Below, piece after piece: positions 1 to 32,366 of a stretch of 64,000 bases of DNA. A model generated the notes under the pieces. That model saw only the letters and a list, made by a program, of their open reading frames with translations, had not been told where the DNA came from and ran no database searches. The DNA is from Aphrophora alni (Eukaryota > Arthropoda > Insecta > Hemiptera > Aphrophoridae), in assembly GCA_963513935.1 (NCBI GenBank), contig OY740769.1, positions 33,259,120 to 33,323,119 of the forward strand, written 5' to 3'. The position numbers and the translations under genes were made by a program. Numbering within the stretch: the first letter of the stretch is position 1; every line of letters begins with the position of its first letter.

Positions 1-1
1 A

Positions 2-500
2 GCCGTAACGATGTTTACTACCAACAACAAAGGTAGCAAATTGCAAATAACAAATGTTGCTAGTAAGTGGCCAAATCAGTTAATGTTTTTCAAACCAAAC
101 CTTAAATTATACCATACACATGGGAGCAGTAGACCGGAGTGATAACTTTATATCTTCAGTTTATGCGCAGATCAAAGAAGTAGTACAGAATTTTTTTTGG
201 CTTTTAGAAGTGGTTATAATAAATTCTTATTTATTGTATAAAGGTACACAAGTGAAGTATTACAAAAAACCTCTAAACCATGCATACTCCCAGTACTCCC
301 TTGTCAGAGACTTAGTTGCAGAGAAGGTAGCTGAACCAGCAGCAAGAAAACGAGGACGGCAGCCACAGGGACCTACAGAGCAACGTCTAGACAGGAAACA
401 ACATTTTATAGGAAGAAAGAAGATAGTTGTGAGATGTCGTGTATGTGCCAAAAAAGTAATAAGAAAAGAAACAATTTACTTTTGTAAAATGTGTGTGTAA
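2..500 (+). pseudogene. piggyBac-family transposase, C-terminal fragment (window-truncated, frameshifted)
   Basis: This is the end of a piggyBac (DDE_Tnp_1_7) transposase that begins upstream of the window. Positions 2-118 read in one frame with typical pre-catalytic residues (AVT..TTNN, then KPNLKLYH). The frame is then lost by one base near 118-120 and resumes at the ATG at 120 with MGAVDRSD, the family signature around the last catalytic aspartate (usual form MGGVDxSDQ). The 126 codons from 120 continue through the basic linker (RKRGRQP) into a terminal zinc-binding segment with two CxxC pairs (CRVC and CKMC) and end at a TAA. The later cysteine/histidine part of that finger is missing, so the 3' end is also shortened. 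The frameshift makes it non-functional. It lies upstream of the first visible INO80 exon, probably inside an INO80 intron. Confidence 0.8.
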
Positions 501-1276
501 AATCCAAGCTTTGATGAGTGTTTTGAAGTATAACATAATTTTTGGTAAGGTTAGGATCAAAGTGAGTTTGTTTTTATTGTTACTAAAAAGTGCTTATGAG
601 TGAGTTTGTATGTGTAATATCGAAGAAACAAGAAAAACCAACAAATTTTTAGTCAATTTTTATTTTATTTTTAGTTTAGTTTGAATTTTTTATTTACTTC
701 GTAAAAAATACTGTAAAAAAGTTTAAAATTACTTGAGTATTTTTTTGTGAGTACTACTTAACCCTAAGAATCTAAATTAAAAAAAAAAAAACATTGGGAA
801 AATATATATAAATGTTTTAACTCTAAATGAGCAATAGCCTATATTTTAACTTAGAGCACTTTAAGCTTTAATGATTAATTTTAAAAATTCAGCTGTACCA
901 AATTTGATAAAATTTTAGTTTAATATGAAAACAAATTTGTATGCTAAATCTCAAGAAAAAAAAAAAAAATCAAAGGTAATTTGAGAATAAATTTTAAAAA
1001 ACCTTCACCTGATTTTAATTAGCAATAGTTACTCCTAGGACCAGTTTATGAGTAGAGTAGAGAGTTAAATATCACTCTTTTAAATATGAACAATTTACAC
1101 AGTTTACTAGGACTGAGTTGACTATAAGTGAAACAAAATCTGCCCAGTAATATATACAAATTTGGTTTTAAACACAAACAACTATAGGGCAAACAGGACT
1201 GAGTGGTTAATACAAGTGTAAGAAATGGGCGCTGATTCACGAATATGGTAGCGTACTTGGTCAGAGTCCATTAATT
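501..1276. other. AT-rich non-coding stretch
   Basis: Low-complexity AT-rich DNA with several poly-A and poly-T runs (for example 779-791 and 955-969). No reading frame, terminal repeat or splice signal here could be tied to a gene. It is probably INO80 intron plus the untranslated remainder of the piggyBac relic before it. Confidence 0.5.
1266..1276 (+). repeat. Putative target-site duplication, left copy
   Basis: GTCCATTAATT occurs here and again at 1748-1758, bracketing the fold-back element including its 38-bp tail. An 11-bp exact match at both edges is unlikely to be chance, but the AT-rich context leaves some doubt. Confidence 0.55.
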
Positions 1277-1747
1277 TTAGTTGCATGGTTCTTGGATTCC
1301 AAGTCACTTTGAATAATATTATATAGGATAATATGTTAATAATAATATTAAATATTACCTTTTAATGTTCCGTCTTGTGACTTTTTTGGTCGTTCGAATG
1401 TTACGACGCGTTTCGGGACCGCAATCCCATTGTCAAGTACACTTACACAAACACAATGAAACACATAACACGTTTAAAAAACACACAAAAACACCACAGT
1501 TACAACACTTTTAAAAAACTTGAAATTGTCCAGCACAATTAAGTTTTTTAAAAGTGTTGTAACTGTGGTGTTTTTGTGTGTTTTTTAAACGTGTTATGTG
1601 TTTCATTGTGTTTGTGTAAGTGTACTTGACAATGGGATTGCGGTCCCGAAACGCGTCGTAACATTCGAACGACCAAAAAAGTCACAAGACGGAACATTAA
1701 AAGGTAATATTTAATATTATTATTAACATATTATCCTATATAATATT
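1277..1747 (-). mobile_element. Fold-back element with a perfect 207-bp inverted repeat
   Basis: The arms 1315-1521 and 1541-1747 are each 207 bp and read as exact reverse complements, around a 19-bp loop that is itself partly self-complementary. A 38-bp unpaired tail (1277-1314) lies outside the left arm. The direct repeat GTCCATTAATT occurs just before the tail (1266-1276) and just after the right arm (1748-1758), which fits an 11-bp target-site duplication. Each arm contains a small hairpin followed by GAAACGCG, reminiscent of the hammerhead region in Penelope-like LTRs. There is no coding capacity. The layout resembles the element at 41203-41479. I infer a Penelope-related non-autonomous insertion. 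Transcribed in INO80 pre-mRNA, it would form a hairpin of about 200 bp. Confidence 0.75.
1625..1652 (+). other. Hammerhead-like motif (degenerate) inside fold-back arm
   Basis: A CTTGACAA box is followed by a GGG...CCC stem-loop and GAAAC. This has the order of a hammerhead core (CUGANGA, stem II, GAAA), but the first box deviates from consensus, including the position of the catalytic G8. The same form occurs at 41353-41378. Self-cleavage is doubtful; the value of the motif is as a family marker. Confidence 0.35.
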
Positions 1748-1902
1748 GTCCATTAATTACTCTCAAAAAATTCAAACATTGTCCATAAACTTTAATCACT
1801 TGATTCATATTTTTTAAGGAATGATATTAAAATCATCATTACAGCTCTGTTTAGAAATACCCAAATTAGTTATGCATGTTATCTTTCCTTTATCTCTCGC
1901 TG

Positions 1903-2098
1903 GGGCTAACTATATGGCAATCCTAAGGGACCCTAACTGGATCTATATTGTTTCATGCAGTCTTTGGTTAGATCCCTTCTTTTCATTTTTCCTGTCAGGT
2001 CTCTCTTGACTAACTCTTGTTCTCTTCCAACTTATGCTATTACAGTATTTAAAGGTAGTGGTCTTTATTTAATGTTCTTTTCTTCCTTTTATTATAAG
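1903..2098 (+). repeat. Dispersed repeat family, copy 1
   Basis: This stretch shares clear blocks with 39430-39920 and 43868-44040: a GGATC-type centre, then GGTTAGATCCCT, CAACTCTTGTTCTCTTCC, and a final TTTATTTAATGTTCTTTTCTT. The class is unknown. No terminal repeats or coding sequence were seen. Confidence 0.5.
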
Positions 2099-2421
2099 GC
2101 AATGTGCTGGAAGGATTTTAAAATATATACTGCAAGATATTGCTGCTTACTTGCCTTCCCAGTAATGAAAGTTGAGTTTTGTTAAAATTTGTCAATTTAA
2201 TTTTTTTACTGTTAATATTCTAATAACATTGGAATTGGTTGAAGTTTATAGAAGATTTATAAACATTTGGGGGCAAATAACATGATTTGACCACGATCTC
2301 CTCTAGCACAAAGTATCTATAAATGTTTGTTTGAGAACTATTTATTAATACATGATTCAGTTTATTTGCTAGGTTTATAAAATTAGTTAAAAATATTTGT
2401 AATATGATTGAAAAGGGTTGA

Positions 2422-24554
<22,133 letters not shown>

Positions 24555-26569
24555 CTATAGCCTTTATAAGGCTTGGTGAGCTTGTAGTGAGGTACATTCA
24601 TGCCTAGTTAACAATTTATAATTGATGAGGGGATATTATATTTTACTTTCCAATTATCTATAAGAACAAATATTATGATTACTGTGCAAATTTTTATATA
24701 CCATTTGTAGGGTTTGTGTTTACTACTAGTTTTATTTATCTAAGTTTAAAGTTAAAACAACCTGAACTGACTTTAGGTTAAGATTGAAGGAGAGATAGAT
24801 ACTGTCCTAAAAGCATTGAGTTTCAATACTAATAATTACAGCTAAACAAATGAAATCCTTCTGCACTGAAACTTAATAATTTAAGTTTAGACAGCTTTAA
24901 TGAAAATTTATTATAAGAACTAAAAAATGTATTATTATAAAAAAGAATAAAACTTTTATTATAAGAATTTATTATAAAAGAAAATTATTATAAAACACTT
25001 TTTATGATGGAAATACACCAATGACATGTCTATAGTTATCAGCATATGTATCCAATAAGCTAAAATGTTATGATGTACATTTCGTTAAGTGTTTGAAACA
25101 CTTTATCTGGTAGGTATGAGAGACCTCGTCAAGCTTTTGTGCAGTGTGCAGAAAGCAGATATCATGTTCCTAGTCCTCGGCACTGGCTTTCGTTGTGTTA
25201 GTGATATTTAAATTGTTACTCTCACTGTTTCTTTATCTAATATAACAATCATGCACAAAACATGTTTGTCTCTAACTCTGTACTGTAGCTGTAGGTTACC
25301 CTATACAACTGTTGTGAGCAAATCATCTTTATAACCAGTTCTGTATCACAATATTTTACCCTATCTTCACTTTCCTAAACAAATCCAATATATCAACATG
25401 TCTGTATATAAATTAAACACACATTTCTAATAATTGTTGTAGCCTTGTAACTTTTAAATTGATGGAAGAAGTGAATTTTTGGTAATACAGTACATAATAT
25501 TTAATAAACTGTCAACTATACTGAATAAGCTTTATAATTTAAATATGTACATATTTTTACACTTTTACCTGAAAAATTAAATTATTTATTTAATATAATA
25601 TAGATTACGAAATCCCAAATTCTTCCCAGGGTTAAAAAAAAACTTCTTATGTTAGTGAGGTATAGTTTGTGAAAATTAAAATTAAATTTATGTTAACTTA
25701 AAATGTATTTGTTCCCTATTCTTATATTAGTACTGTCACCAGAGGAAAAATACTGACAACAGTTCAAATCAATCGCACCAGAGATTTTTTTTTTTTGGTC
25801 TTGGTCTGTAGATTAAAATTTGTAAATTTTTTCATATATACTTTGGGGACTTAAATTTTATTAAGGAGGTCAAAGTTTAAAAATAAAATATTTTTGTAAT
25901 TATATACATTTACTTATGTATTATGTACATACATTTTATTTATACTTAAATATATATGTAACTTAGTAATTTATAAAAAATATATATTCTATTTCTATTT
26001 GACTTTAATTATATTTTTTATACAAATAAATATACACAATATATAATAATATCATGTGCTTATCATATTTGCTTATCATGTGTATATATTTTGGAGGCTG
26101 TATCTGAAACTAAAACGATCAAGGCCAGTATGAGTATAATGCAGATACAGAACTATTTTGTCTAATGACAAAACATAGGGTTCAATGTTTTGTGACTCTA
26201 TGAAAACTGCCTATTTTGAGATATATGTTTTTGTATTTATGGTACTTTTGCCACATATTATCTCAAGAACAAATAAACTTGTTGACTTTACATTTTGTTA
26301 GCATGGTAGGAGTTGCGTGGAATGATTAATTTGGTCAAAATCATTTAATTGGTTGTGGGTGAAAGTAATTCTTTCACTTTAAATTCCAAGTTATTTTTGG
26401 TTTATTACAACCAAATCCTGGATTATTTAAAAAAAAATATAGATACTGGCATAAGTGTGTTGTAAATTTATTTTTTGTAGGAAATATTAATCATTTCATA
26501 TAAAATTAAACCAAACTATGTATTGATAGTCCTTAAGTGCCTAGGCCTGCTAGACTGGCACATCAAATT
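24555..26569 (+). other. INO80: INO80 3' untranslated region / downstream DNA
   Basis: AT-rich DNA after the stop. Candidate AATAAA polyadenylation signals occur at about 24946 and 25503 and cannot be ranked by eye. No other gene was seen. Confidence 0.5.
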
Positions 26570-26705
26570 TGGTTAGCACATCAAATTCCCAACCAGAGTC
26601 GCAATTTACCATGATACTGGGTCAACAGTATACATTTTTGAGTCGGGTGATTGAACTTGGAGCCTCTTACTCGTTCCAGGTGAGAGCACAGACCATTAGA
26701 CGAAT
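26570..26705 (-). repeat. tRNA-derived SINE-like fragment
   Basis: On the minus strand, 26702-26640 reads like a tRNA-derived head: an A-box-like TCTAATGGTCTGTGCTCTCA is followed about 30 bases later by a B-box-like CAAGTTCAATCAC. The match is imperfect and no clear tail or flanking duplication was seen. Confidence 0.4.
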
Positions 26706-29449
26706 CAGAGACTTAATCATTTCTTATATTACTAAATGTACACAGCATTTTTGATTTCATTATTAGAAAAGTTAATTTATTTAAATACTATCATGTTTAT
26801 TTTAGTCTTTTATACAAATTATGATCTATAATTTTCTTTTACTTTTGATTTAGCACATTGATTTCAGTTATAAAACTTCTTATCATCAAAATTACTTGAA
26901 CTTGAATTGATTTTGTGATATTCAAACTTTTACATCAGCATCGTGTTCATTTTCTATTTTTAACTGTTAATTCCCGAACTAACACTTTTGGCTAGATGGT
27001 GATCAATACACTTTGTTTAGGTTCTTAAAAAAATCTTAATTTTAAAATTTAATCTATCGGCATTATCCCTCTAAATTTTAACCTTGATTTTGTATATGAG
27101 TGTGGGGAAAAATTTATGCATAAATTATTTTTCTGTTTCAGGTCTTATAGTTGAAATGATACGTTCCCTGGAACTTGGGAAGATGAGCTGTGTTATTTAA
27201 AACTTGTATTAAAATTGATTGGTTGTACATATAAAGATATGAAATTATGCAAAACTAAATACAATAGTTAAGTTTGGTGAATGATTAAATTTATTTAAAA
27301 AAATAATAAATATATTGTAATTCATTTTCAGAAAATGCACTACAGTATTATGAGAATGCAGTTTGAAAATTTGCAGTTTTCAAATGTAAGATTTCTATTA
27401 ACATGAAATGACAAATCATTTATATAATCCATATCTGAAAAAATATCACTAAAACAGATCCAAGAAAAGTATTTCAGAATAAATCGATCTACTTTATTTT
27501 CAGACATCTCAACTGTAAAATATGACTACCAGGAGAAAATGTAGAATGATGTTTTCTGCATTGTGGAGGAAAACATAAAGACAAAGTTATTTTTTATATT
27601 CTTCATGAATGTCAGGTCCATAATATTTAATATACAGAATAATTGTGTAAACTGAAGTATAGTTTGAATTATCTTGAGGACAGGCTACATCGTAGCACAA
27701 TTCAGCTCAAAGTAACTGTAACATGAGAGCTAACAGATATGGTAAATCTCTCTGAATAATGATGAAAGAAAAACTATTAGTACAATTCAATTGTGTTATA
27801 TGCTAGAAATAATTGTACTAAAAGGTAATGATTGCATTGTAGCCAGTAGACTTACAACTAGAGATAGGCTGATTTCAGATAAAACATGTCGAGTTTCATG
27901 TCGAGGAAGGCCGTGGGATTAACTGAATTTGTTCAGATAGGAGTTTGTTTAGTAAATGATATTAATTCATTTGGAATTAATTATATATTAACTAAATAAC
28001 TTGGCTCCGCATCAGACTATGTTAGTGATGATAACCTAGTGTAGTATATATGTTGAATAGATCAAAACATGTGTATGTAAACAGTTTAAAATGTCAGATA
28101 TATTGCTTCTTTTTTATGAATTGTAATAGGTTTTTGATATGAACAACATTATGTCTGTTTTGAGGTTCCCTGAGCCCCTCAAAAAATGTTTTAATAATGT
28201 CTGTATGTCATTGTCTTTGAAGTGCTGTAAAAAACAAACTAGTTTATATTTTGACCATAACTCCTGGATTTTTATAAAACAAATTCCTTCAGTTTAAGTC
28301 AATCAAAGTTTAGATAGCTGTGTTTTACTGTAATTGGGACTAGAATGTTTAATAATAAGTGATATTTACAAATTATATTTAATATGATTGAAGACAGAAA
28401 AATATTTTAGATACATAACAGAAAAGTCTTTCATTAATTTCATTCTTTTAAAGTGGGCGTAATTTATTTTATAGTTGAACTAATAATGTTTAGTATCTAA
28501 TTAATCTGTACATTGTTAATTTCTTTTAACTAGTTGTTATAAAATGGAATTTTAGACTACTTTTGAGTAACATTTTCTTCCTTGTTTAATCTCTTTCTAA
28601 ATATTGTTATTTGGTGAAGCTTAATAGTAGTTCATGCAATCATTTTGTTATGATAGCCTTTAGGTACAAGAGATAAGCGAGTTAAGAAATAAGTGAAGTG
28701 AGTGTCATTAACTCAACAGTGCCTTAAAGGCTGTATACAATCATTACATACAGTGCTTTATACAAATATTGTACCACTACTTTATACTTTATCGTTGACT
28801 CAATAAATATTATTATACATTGTTCTAAAAGTTGGAGATTCTTTTCTTACTGTGAAATAGATCGGTACTTAGAAAGTAAAATAATTATATTGATGATATA
28901 TTTAATCACAAATAAACACAAACTTGGAGAATGGCTAGGGAATAAAGTATAAACATTTATTTTATAAATTAAATGTTGCACATAATTACTGTAAGAATCT
29001 GTCATTTTAAACTAAATTTCAAATCCTTTATCTTTTACAAAGACTGATAAAAAATAATGAGATTTCATTTTGAGAGGGAAATTCCACACAAAGAAATTTG
29101 CAACACTGCACAATATATGTTTTACAACAGTTTCTTACAACTGAGTGTATATGATAACAATAGAACTCTTTGTAAACAAGCTGTAGTGTTTAGAATAAAA
29201 CTGTTTGTTTTCGCCTCCAAGTAATTATAAAAAATAATTTAGAGCAAAAATTTCCAATAAAGTATTGCTCTCAATTGAAACCTCTAATTATTACAAGAAG
29301 CTTATTGGTGAGGAAGTAATGTCACATGTTAATACATTTTGGTAGCACAAATTTCATTGAACGAAGAGAAGATGGTGAAGATTGTCTTATAAGTGTTTGA
29401 TGTTTAGTAGAAATGTTGGATGTGTCATACGAGAATGTTCAAACTATTC
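26706..29449. other. AT-rich DNA without recognised genes
   Basis: Both strands were checked. There are only short open frames and no terminal repeats. A block near 26260-26380 (ATCTCAAGAAC..., ATTTGGTCAAAATCA) recurs loosely near 49375-49570, so old dispersed repeats are present. An AATAAA at about 28802 could serve a long INO80 3' UTR. Confidence 0.4.
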
Positions 29450-29453
29450 TTAA

Positions 29454-29469
29454 CCCTTTGCGGTCGGAT
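29454..29469 (+). repeat. piggyBac terminal inverted repeat, left
   Basis: CCCTTTGCGGTCGGAT directly after TTAA; the exact complement ends at 32362. Confidence 0.93.
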
Positions 29470-29565
29470 GGCCCGTGAGACCGGCCACACAGTTGTCAAA
29501 GATAGCACGGAATAATTTCAACATGAGTTGTCCTCGCCGCTCGCCTGGCCAGTGTCACTGCCCAC
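29470..29565. repeat. piggyBac left subterminal motifs
   Basis: Two degenerate palindromic 19-mers: GGCCCGTGAGACCGGCCAC (29470-29488) and GGCCAGTGTCACTGCCCAC (29547-29565). Similar motifs recur at the right end, so they are probable transposase-binding sites. Confidence 0.6.
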
Positions 29566-29851
29566 GTCAGTCTATGCGTCAGCTCGGTATATATCATGGC
29601 GGCCATCTCCCACCAACTCGGAATTGTTTTAGCAACAACCTTCAATGTTTACATTGGACATTTAAATTTTAAATAATAGTAAACAAATTACATTGAAACA
29701 TGTGTTTTATTGTTATAAACGTAAAGATAATAAAATGGATTACAATATACTTTTGGTTGTTTTATTAAAATGACATAATATACTAATTGAATAACAAAAT
29801 AAATAACAGATTATACTGAGCCTTGTGTAAACAACATTACTTTCTTTTATG

Positions 29852-31690
29852 TTAATCTTCTTTAAACTTTTTATTGGTGTGATATTTTTCAAAACACTCG
29901 CCAATATGGAGTCCCGGATTGTTGGTGCAGGTCTTGCAAAAGAAATTAGTCCTTTTTCTTTGCTTTCCCGGTCTTCTATCACTACAGACAGAACAGTCTT
30001 TAGATTTGCCAGTGGGTAGAGGATAAGGCAAATGTAACTTGCAATTCAGTCTTTCTTCTTCTCCAATACTAGATGGTCTCCCTCTTTTCCTTAGATTTCT
30101 CACATCCCCGACTAATTCTTTTATCAACATTTTTCTGAAACACCGCTGTCGAATTTTATTATTTTTGTCTTGATTCATATTGTAAAGAAGGAACGAGTTG
30201 ACTATGCCAGTTTCCATTAGCCAAAAGAATACCTTCCTCCACCACTTAATGGACTTTTTTGTGAATGCATAGGACGAAATGTATTGGTCTGAAATGTCAA
30301 CGCCACCCATAGCTTGGTTATATTCGCAAACGACGGTAGGTTTCTTCACTTCTTCTACGACGTTCTGTTTCTGTAAGCGCCGAATTGTCTCGGTGGTGTT
30401 ATCGGCAAACAAAGTACTTAAGACTGCTACATCTTTTTTGTCCTTCCACAGTAACAGTGAAAATTTCTCTTCTTTTCGAAAGGTTTTCATTTCCCCCTTT
30501 TTCAGTTTAAGCTTAGGAGTCTGTTTTTTGGCATTCTTCCTTTGTGGTTTTACAATTTTAGGCAGGCCACTTCTATTTAACATTATAGTGCCTGTCAAAT
30601 GAACCTTCAAATTTAGAAGTTCTTTTGCCAAGTCCATATTGGTGTACCATCGATCAGTGAAGACGTGGAGACCTTCAATATTGTCATATGATTGTTTGAG
30701 TTTACCGACCAGATGTAAGACAATTCTACTTGTTACTCCTAAATCTGGCCTATCCATGCGGTCTGTCGTTATTTTTCCAAAATATGGTTCAAGAGCACAG
30801 ATGTACCCAGTTGAAGACTCAGATAGCACAAACACTTTGATGCCCCACTTAGTAGGCTTATCCTTATTATAAACTTTAAACACAATTCGTCCTTTGAAAC
30901 CTATTGTGCTCTCGTCAACGCTTACTTTTTGTTGTGGGACATAATGCTCTCGAAATTTTTTGTCCAGATAGGAAGCAACATTTCTTACTTTACCTGAACG
31001 AGTTAATGTCCCAGTGATAGGGCCAGAAGGAGGTGGGCATATGTGCAAATTCCAAAAGATTTGCAAGAATCGTTCCTTACTGAACACATCTTTAAAAAAG
31101 GGTTGATAGTCTACCCAATCCGTGGAAAAGTAATCACTCATCTCTGCCTTGTCATTCATCCCCATGTTTATTATCACACCAAAAAAAGCTTTTAACTCTG
31201 AAAGTTTAACATCTACCCATGACCACCATACTGATTTTTTCTGTAAAGGCATATTTCTCTGAATTTTTTCGGCAGCATACCTGTTTGTTTCTTTAACTAT
31301 TTCATTTAATAGGCTGTCAGTGAAAAATAGTTGGAAAAACTGTAAAGGGGTTGATGGTTTTTCATTACTTTGTAATAGTTTGTAACCACTATCTTGTGTC
31401 CATACAAATTTGCTAAAATTTTCATCACCCTCAGACCATTCTTTCCACTCTTCATCCACCTCTTCTATATTTCTATTTTGTGTCTCGTCAACAACATTAT
31501 CCTCTTCAATACTTTGTCCCTCTTCTTTAGAAAGGATTTCATCATATTCCTCTTCTAATTGTTCTAGAGCGAAATCTTCAAAGTCATCACAAACATTAGA
31601 AAGTATGTCGCTGTCATGATGCGAGTCAACATCACTAGATGCTTCAAAGAGTATCTCTTCATAATTGCCAGTATTTACAAGGTTATCCAT
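29852..31690 (-). CDS. piggyBac transposase, full length (612 aa)
   Basis: Cut-and-paste DDE recombinase of the piggyBac family (DDE_Tnp_1_7), acting in the nucleus at TTAA targets. Residues 1-100 are acidic and disordered. The DDE domain spans about 115-505. The catalytic aspartates are D259 (VSVDES), D346 (VFTDRWYT) and D465 or D468 (MGGVDISDQ), and WWSWVD lies at 155-160. The C-terminal finger (567-604) has CSVC, CKTC, a His and a Cys, ending in YHTNKK. The length is normal for the family (about 560-650). The start at 31690 opens the acidic region and has no longer in-frame alternative nearby. The terminal repeats around the gene agree with the assignment. Expression cannot be judged from sequence. 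Confidence 0.95.
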   Translation of the reverse strand: MDNLVNTGNYEEILFEASSDVDSHHDSDILSNVCDDFEDFALEQLEEEYDEILSKEEGQSIEEDNVVDETQNRNIEEVDEEWKEWSEGDENFSKFVWTQDSGYKLLQSNEKPSTPLQFFQLFFTDSLLNEIVKETNRYAAEKIQRNMPLQKKSVWWSWVDVKLSELKAFFGVIINMGMNDKAEMSDYFSTDWVDYQPFFKDVFSKERFLQIFWNLHICPPPSGPITGTLTRSGKVRNVASYLDKKFREHYVPQQKVSVDESTIGFKGRIVFKVYNKDKPTKWGIKVFVLSESSTGYICALEPYFGKITTDRMDRPDLGVTSRIVLHLVGKLKQSYDNIEGLHVFTDRWYTNMDLAKELLNLKVHLTGTIMLNRSGLPKIVKPQRKNAKKQTPKLKLKKGEMKTFRKEEKFSLLLWKDKKDVAVLSTLFADNTTETIRRLQKQNVVEEVKKPTVVCEYNQAMGGVDISDQYISSYAFTKKSIKWWRKVFFWLMETGIVNSFLLYNMNQDKNNKIRQRCFRKMLIKELVGDVRNLRKRGRPSSIGEEERLNCKLHLPYPLPTGKSKDCSVCSDRRPGKQRKRTNFFCKTCTNNPGLHIGECFEKYHTNKKFKED

Positions 31691-32175
31691 GTTAACAGGT
31701 TTTTGTAAACTGTTCGATAACTTACACTATAATAAATAAACTAGTCTATATTTACAATATTTACAACAAAACAACATGTGGGCATAACTAGTTTTACCTG
31801 GTTACAAACTCTACTTGTTAGCTTCAAGACACCACTATGTTTTGATTCGCCACTATGATTGTTTAAAACTTTACAAATATTTACAAATAAATTTACACAA
31901 ATCACAAATAAAACCAATGTTAAAATTTAAAATCACGACTTAAAACAAATTGATAAATAAACACTGACAATACAATGTACGGACAACTCATTCGGTACAA
32001 ACAACGCTAATGGAACTGGCAAAACAGCTGTGTGTGTGTATTTTTTCCAAGGCAGATGGCGGTAAAATGTGATGAAACACATTGGTCATGTAGTTAAATA
32101 GTTACTCAGTAGGTTTCAGCACTTCACAGACATATTGGCACATGGTAAATATTTCTAAATACAGAACGTTTTTCT

Positions 32176-32315
32176 GGCCAGTGACACAGGCCACCCGAGC
32201 GTAGAAGGAATTCTATCTTGGGCAGTCTCACGGGCCAGCCGAGCGCTGAGGAAAACTTTAGTAGAATCAATTCCGACTTGTCGCGCAAATGGCTGTGGCC
32301 CGTCAGACCGGCCAT
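32176..32315. repeat. piggyBac right subterminal motifs
   Basis: GGCCAGTGACACAGGCCAC (32176-32194) and GGCCCGTCAGACCGGCCAT (32297-32315), plus a partial copy near 32226-32240 (TCACGGGCCAGCCGAGCG). They correspond to the left-end motifs. Confidence 0.6.
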
Positions 32316-32346
32316 GCGATCACAGAGGAAAAACTATAAATACCTT

Positions 32347-32362
32347 ATCCGACCGCAAAGGG
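32347..32362 (-). repeat. piggyBac terminal inverted repeat, right
   Basis: ATCCGACCGCAAAGGG directly before TTAA (32363-32366), the exact complement of the left terminus. Confidence 0.93.
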
Positions 32363-32366
32363 TTAA

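Larger units (their letters stand above)
29454..32362 (-). mobile_element. Complete piggyBac transposon (apparently autonomous)
   Basis: A 2909-bp element flanked by TTAA on both sides (29450-29453 and 32363-32366). The 16-bp termini CCCTTTGCGGTCGGAT at 29454-29469 and its complement at 32347-32362 match exactly. A single 612-codon transposase lies on the minus strand, with about 400 bp of non-coding end on its 3' side and 670 bp on its 5' side. Both ends carry 19-bp palindromic motifs of the form GGCC.GT...AC.GGCC. No internal stop or frameshift disturbs it, so it is the youngest-looking element here and a candidate for recent activity. Confidence 0.93.

Noticed and set aside
760..780. TTAACCCTAAGAATC as a piggyBac terminus for the relic at 2-500
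   Set aside because: Orientation is wrong for the 3' end of that element (it should end GGG-TTAA), and no partner is visible.
26570..26705. A functional tRNA gene
   Set aside because: A- and B-box-like segments are imperfect and no cloverleaf could be drawn; kept only as a SINE-like fragment.
29475..29672. 65-codon frame in the piggyBac left end
   Set aside because: Lies in the GC-richer subterminal repeat region; composition explained by the palindromic motifs.
30279..30872. Plus-strand frames of 107 and 77 codons over the piggyBac gene
   Set aside because: Antisense shadows of the intact transposase.
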